Below are positions 63,084 through 64,000 of a DNA stretch of 64,000 nucleotides, one piece after another. This DNA comes from Gracilariopsis chorda (taxonomy: Eukaryota > Rhodophyta > Florideophyceae > Gracilariales > Gracilariaceae), in NCBI GenBank assembly GCA_003194525.1, contig NBIV01000057.1, positions 1-64,000 on the forward strand. Direction: 5' to 3'. The position numbers were made by a program, and so were the translations under genes. A model generated the notes under the pieces. The model saw only the letters and a program-made list of their open reading frames with translations. It had not been told where the DNA came from and made no database searches. Position 1 is the first letter of the stretch; every line of letters begins with the position of its first letter.

Positions 63084-63580
63084 AGTGACACACATGCTTG
63101 AGCAATTCGGACATCGCCGCGTGCAACTAAATGCTAACCCTTTACCTCTTACAAAGTGCTCCTTTTAACAACGTTTACCTGATTGTATGATGGGCGTCTT
63201 TCCCGGGACGAGACATCGTCCTGTACAGCCCTTTTTAAAGGGCTGAAGTTGAGTGTCGGCTCACGTGAGCTGCGCATATGGGCTGCATTGCGTGTCAGCT
63301 CTCGTGGTGAAGCGCGGGAGGAGAGTTTCGTATCTATCACTTCAAGATTAGTCTACGATTCTGTTGGCATAAGTGTCGTTCCAATTTCTGTATTTGGCGT
63401 TGCACCGCATCCTTGTCCGTCCCTTGCTCCACTCCCTGTCAGGTAACACCCAAACGAAGTGCTTTGCAAGAGATAGCTGTTGCAGCTCCGCTTTGAGTAG
63501 TACCTGACGGCAAGTGGAACAAAGTACGAGCAAAGATGCAATGCTGCATCAGAAACAGGGTTTCTGATAATATGCGTGAA
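63084..63580. other. duplicated 3' flank of Sel1-repeat gene 3
   Basis: Matches 18216-18750 and 53860-54395, and ends abruptly after gcgtgaactc near 63580, marking this copy's duplication boundary. Confidence 0.7.
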
Positions 63581-64000
63581 CTCTCCTGCCCGAAACCTTC
63601 CCAGAAAGATACTTATGCCTGCATGATGGCTAACGTCAACCATAAAAAGTGCGACGTCAAATTGTTACCCCAGTTAACACAGTGCTGCGCAATGAACTCG
63701 ACCATGTCAAGGCTTTACGCACAAGGCGGCCACGCGACGCCGTCCACGACGCTCTACAAGGTTCAGTGTGACATCTGAGCTGAACAAAGTGTTTTGCGCG
63801 GCCAGCGCACCATGGGGCCGAATACCACTGTACTTATAGCGAGTGCCCACACTCGGCACTGCTGAATCAGCACTGCAAATGTTTAGAGCCGGTTTCGTCA
63901 TTCAAGAAGTCAGCGGAGCAATTGCTGGCGGAATGTGGAGTTTTGCAACTCCGTAGAGCACCCCTACCAAGAGAGAGAGGATTATACCATACCGGAAGCA
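63581..64000. other. unique sequence at window end, nothing recognised
   Basis: Short frames only; no homology to other parts of the window. Confidence 0.4.

Overview
The window is eukaryotic nuclear DNA of about 50% GC. It has long intronless reading frames (one of 6.2 kb), no operon-like packing, no recognisable rRNA or tRNA gene, and most of its length is retrotransposons, their relics and recent duplications. I cannot name the organism. An intron-poor, LTR-retrotransposon-rich genome such as a red macroalga would fit, but that is inference only.

Layout. 1-9763: 3' part of a Ty3/gypsy chromovirus (copy A, + strand) with broken gag and pol, a chromodomain, a 595-codon antisense ORF and the 3' LTR. 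9764-11198: a ULP1/C48-like protease gene on the - strand, cut by copy A and by a solo LTR of the same family. 11735-20448, 52330-55634 and 58020-63580: three copies of a segmental duplication built around a giant membrane-anchored Sel1-repeat protein gene. The first and third copies are open (2056 and 1527 aa); the middle one is a 5'-truncated pseudogene. Copy 1 also carries a 5'-truncated non-LTR retrotransposon insertion. 21474-27014: an older, decayed Ty3/gypsy element on the - strand with 215-bp LTRs. 28767-35250: decayed coding sequence I do not recognise, ending in a CXC-like cysteine cluster. 36449-48899: a bacterial-type NAD+-dependent DNA ligase gene on the - strand, broken by an old solo LTR (47131-47997) and a young full-length chromovirus (copy B, 37025-46921, perfect 5-bp target duplication). 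50022-51351: two small host genes, a ZNF706-like zinc finger and an unknown TATA-box gene.

The most unusual signal is in the chromovirus family. Coding sequence, antisense ORF and LTRs are all tiled with short perfect hairpins (stems of 4-8 bp, loops of 1-6 nt). Between copies the loops diverge while the stems stay paired, and at one LTR site the stem shows A-T, A/C mismatch and G-C states in three copies. This looks like structural selection or a hairpin-perfecting copying mechanism.
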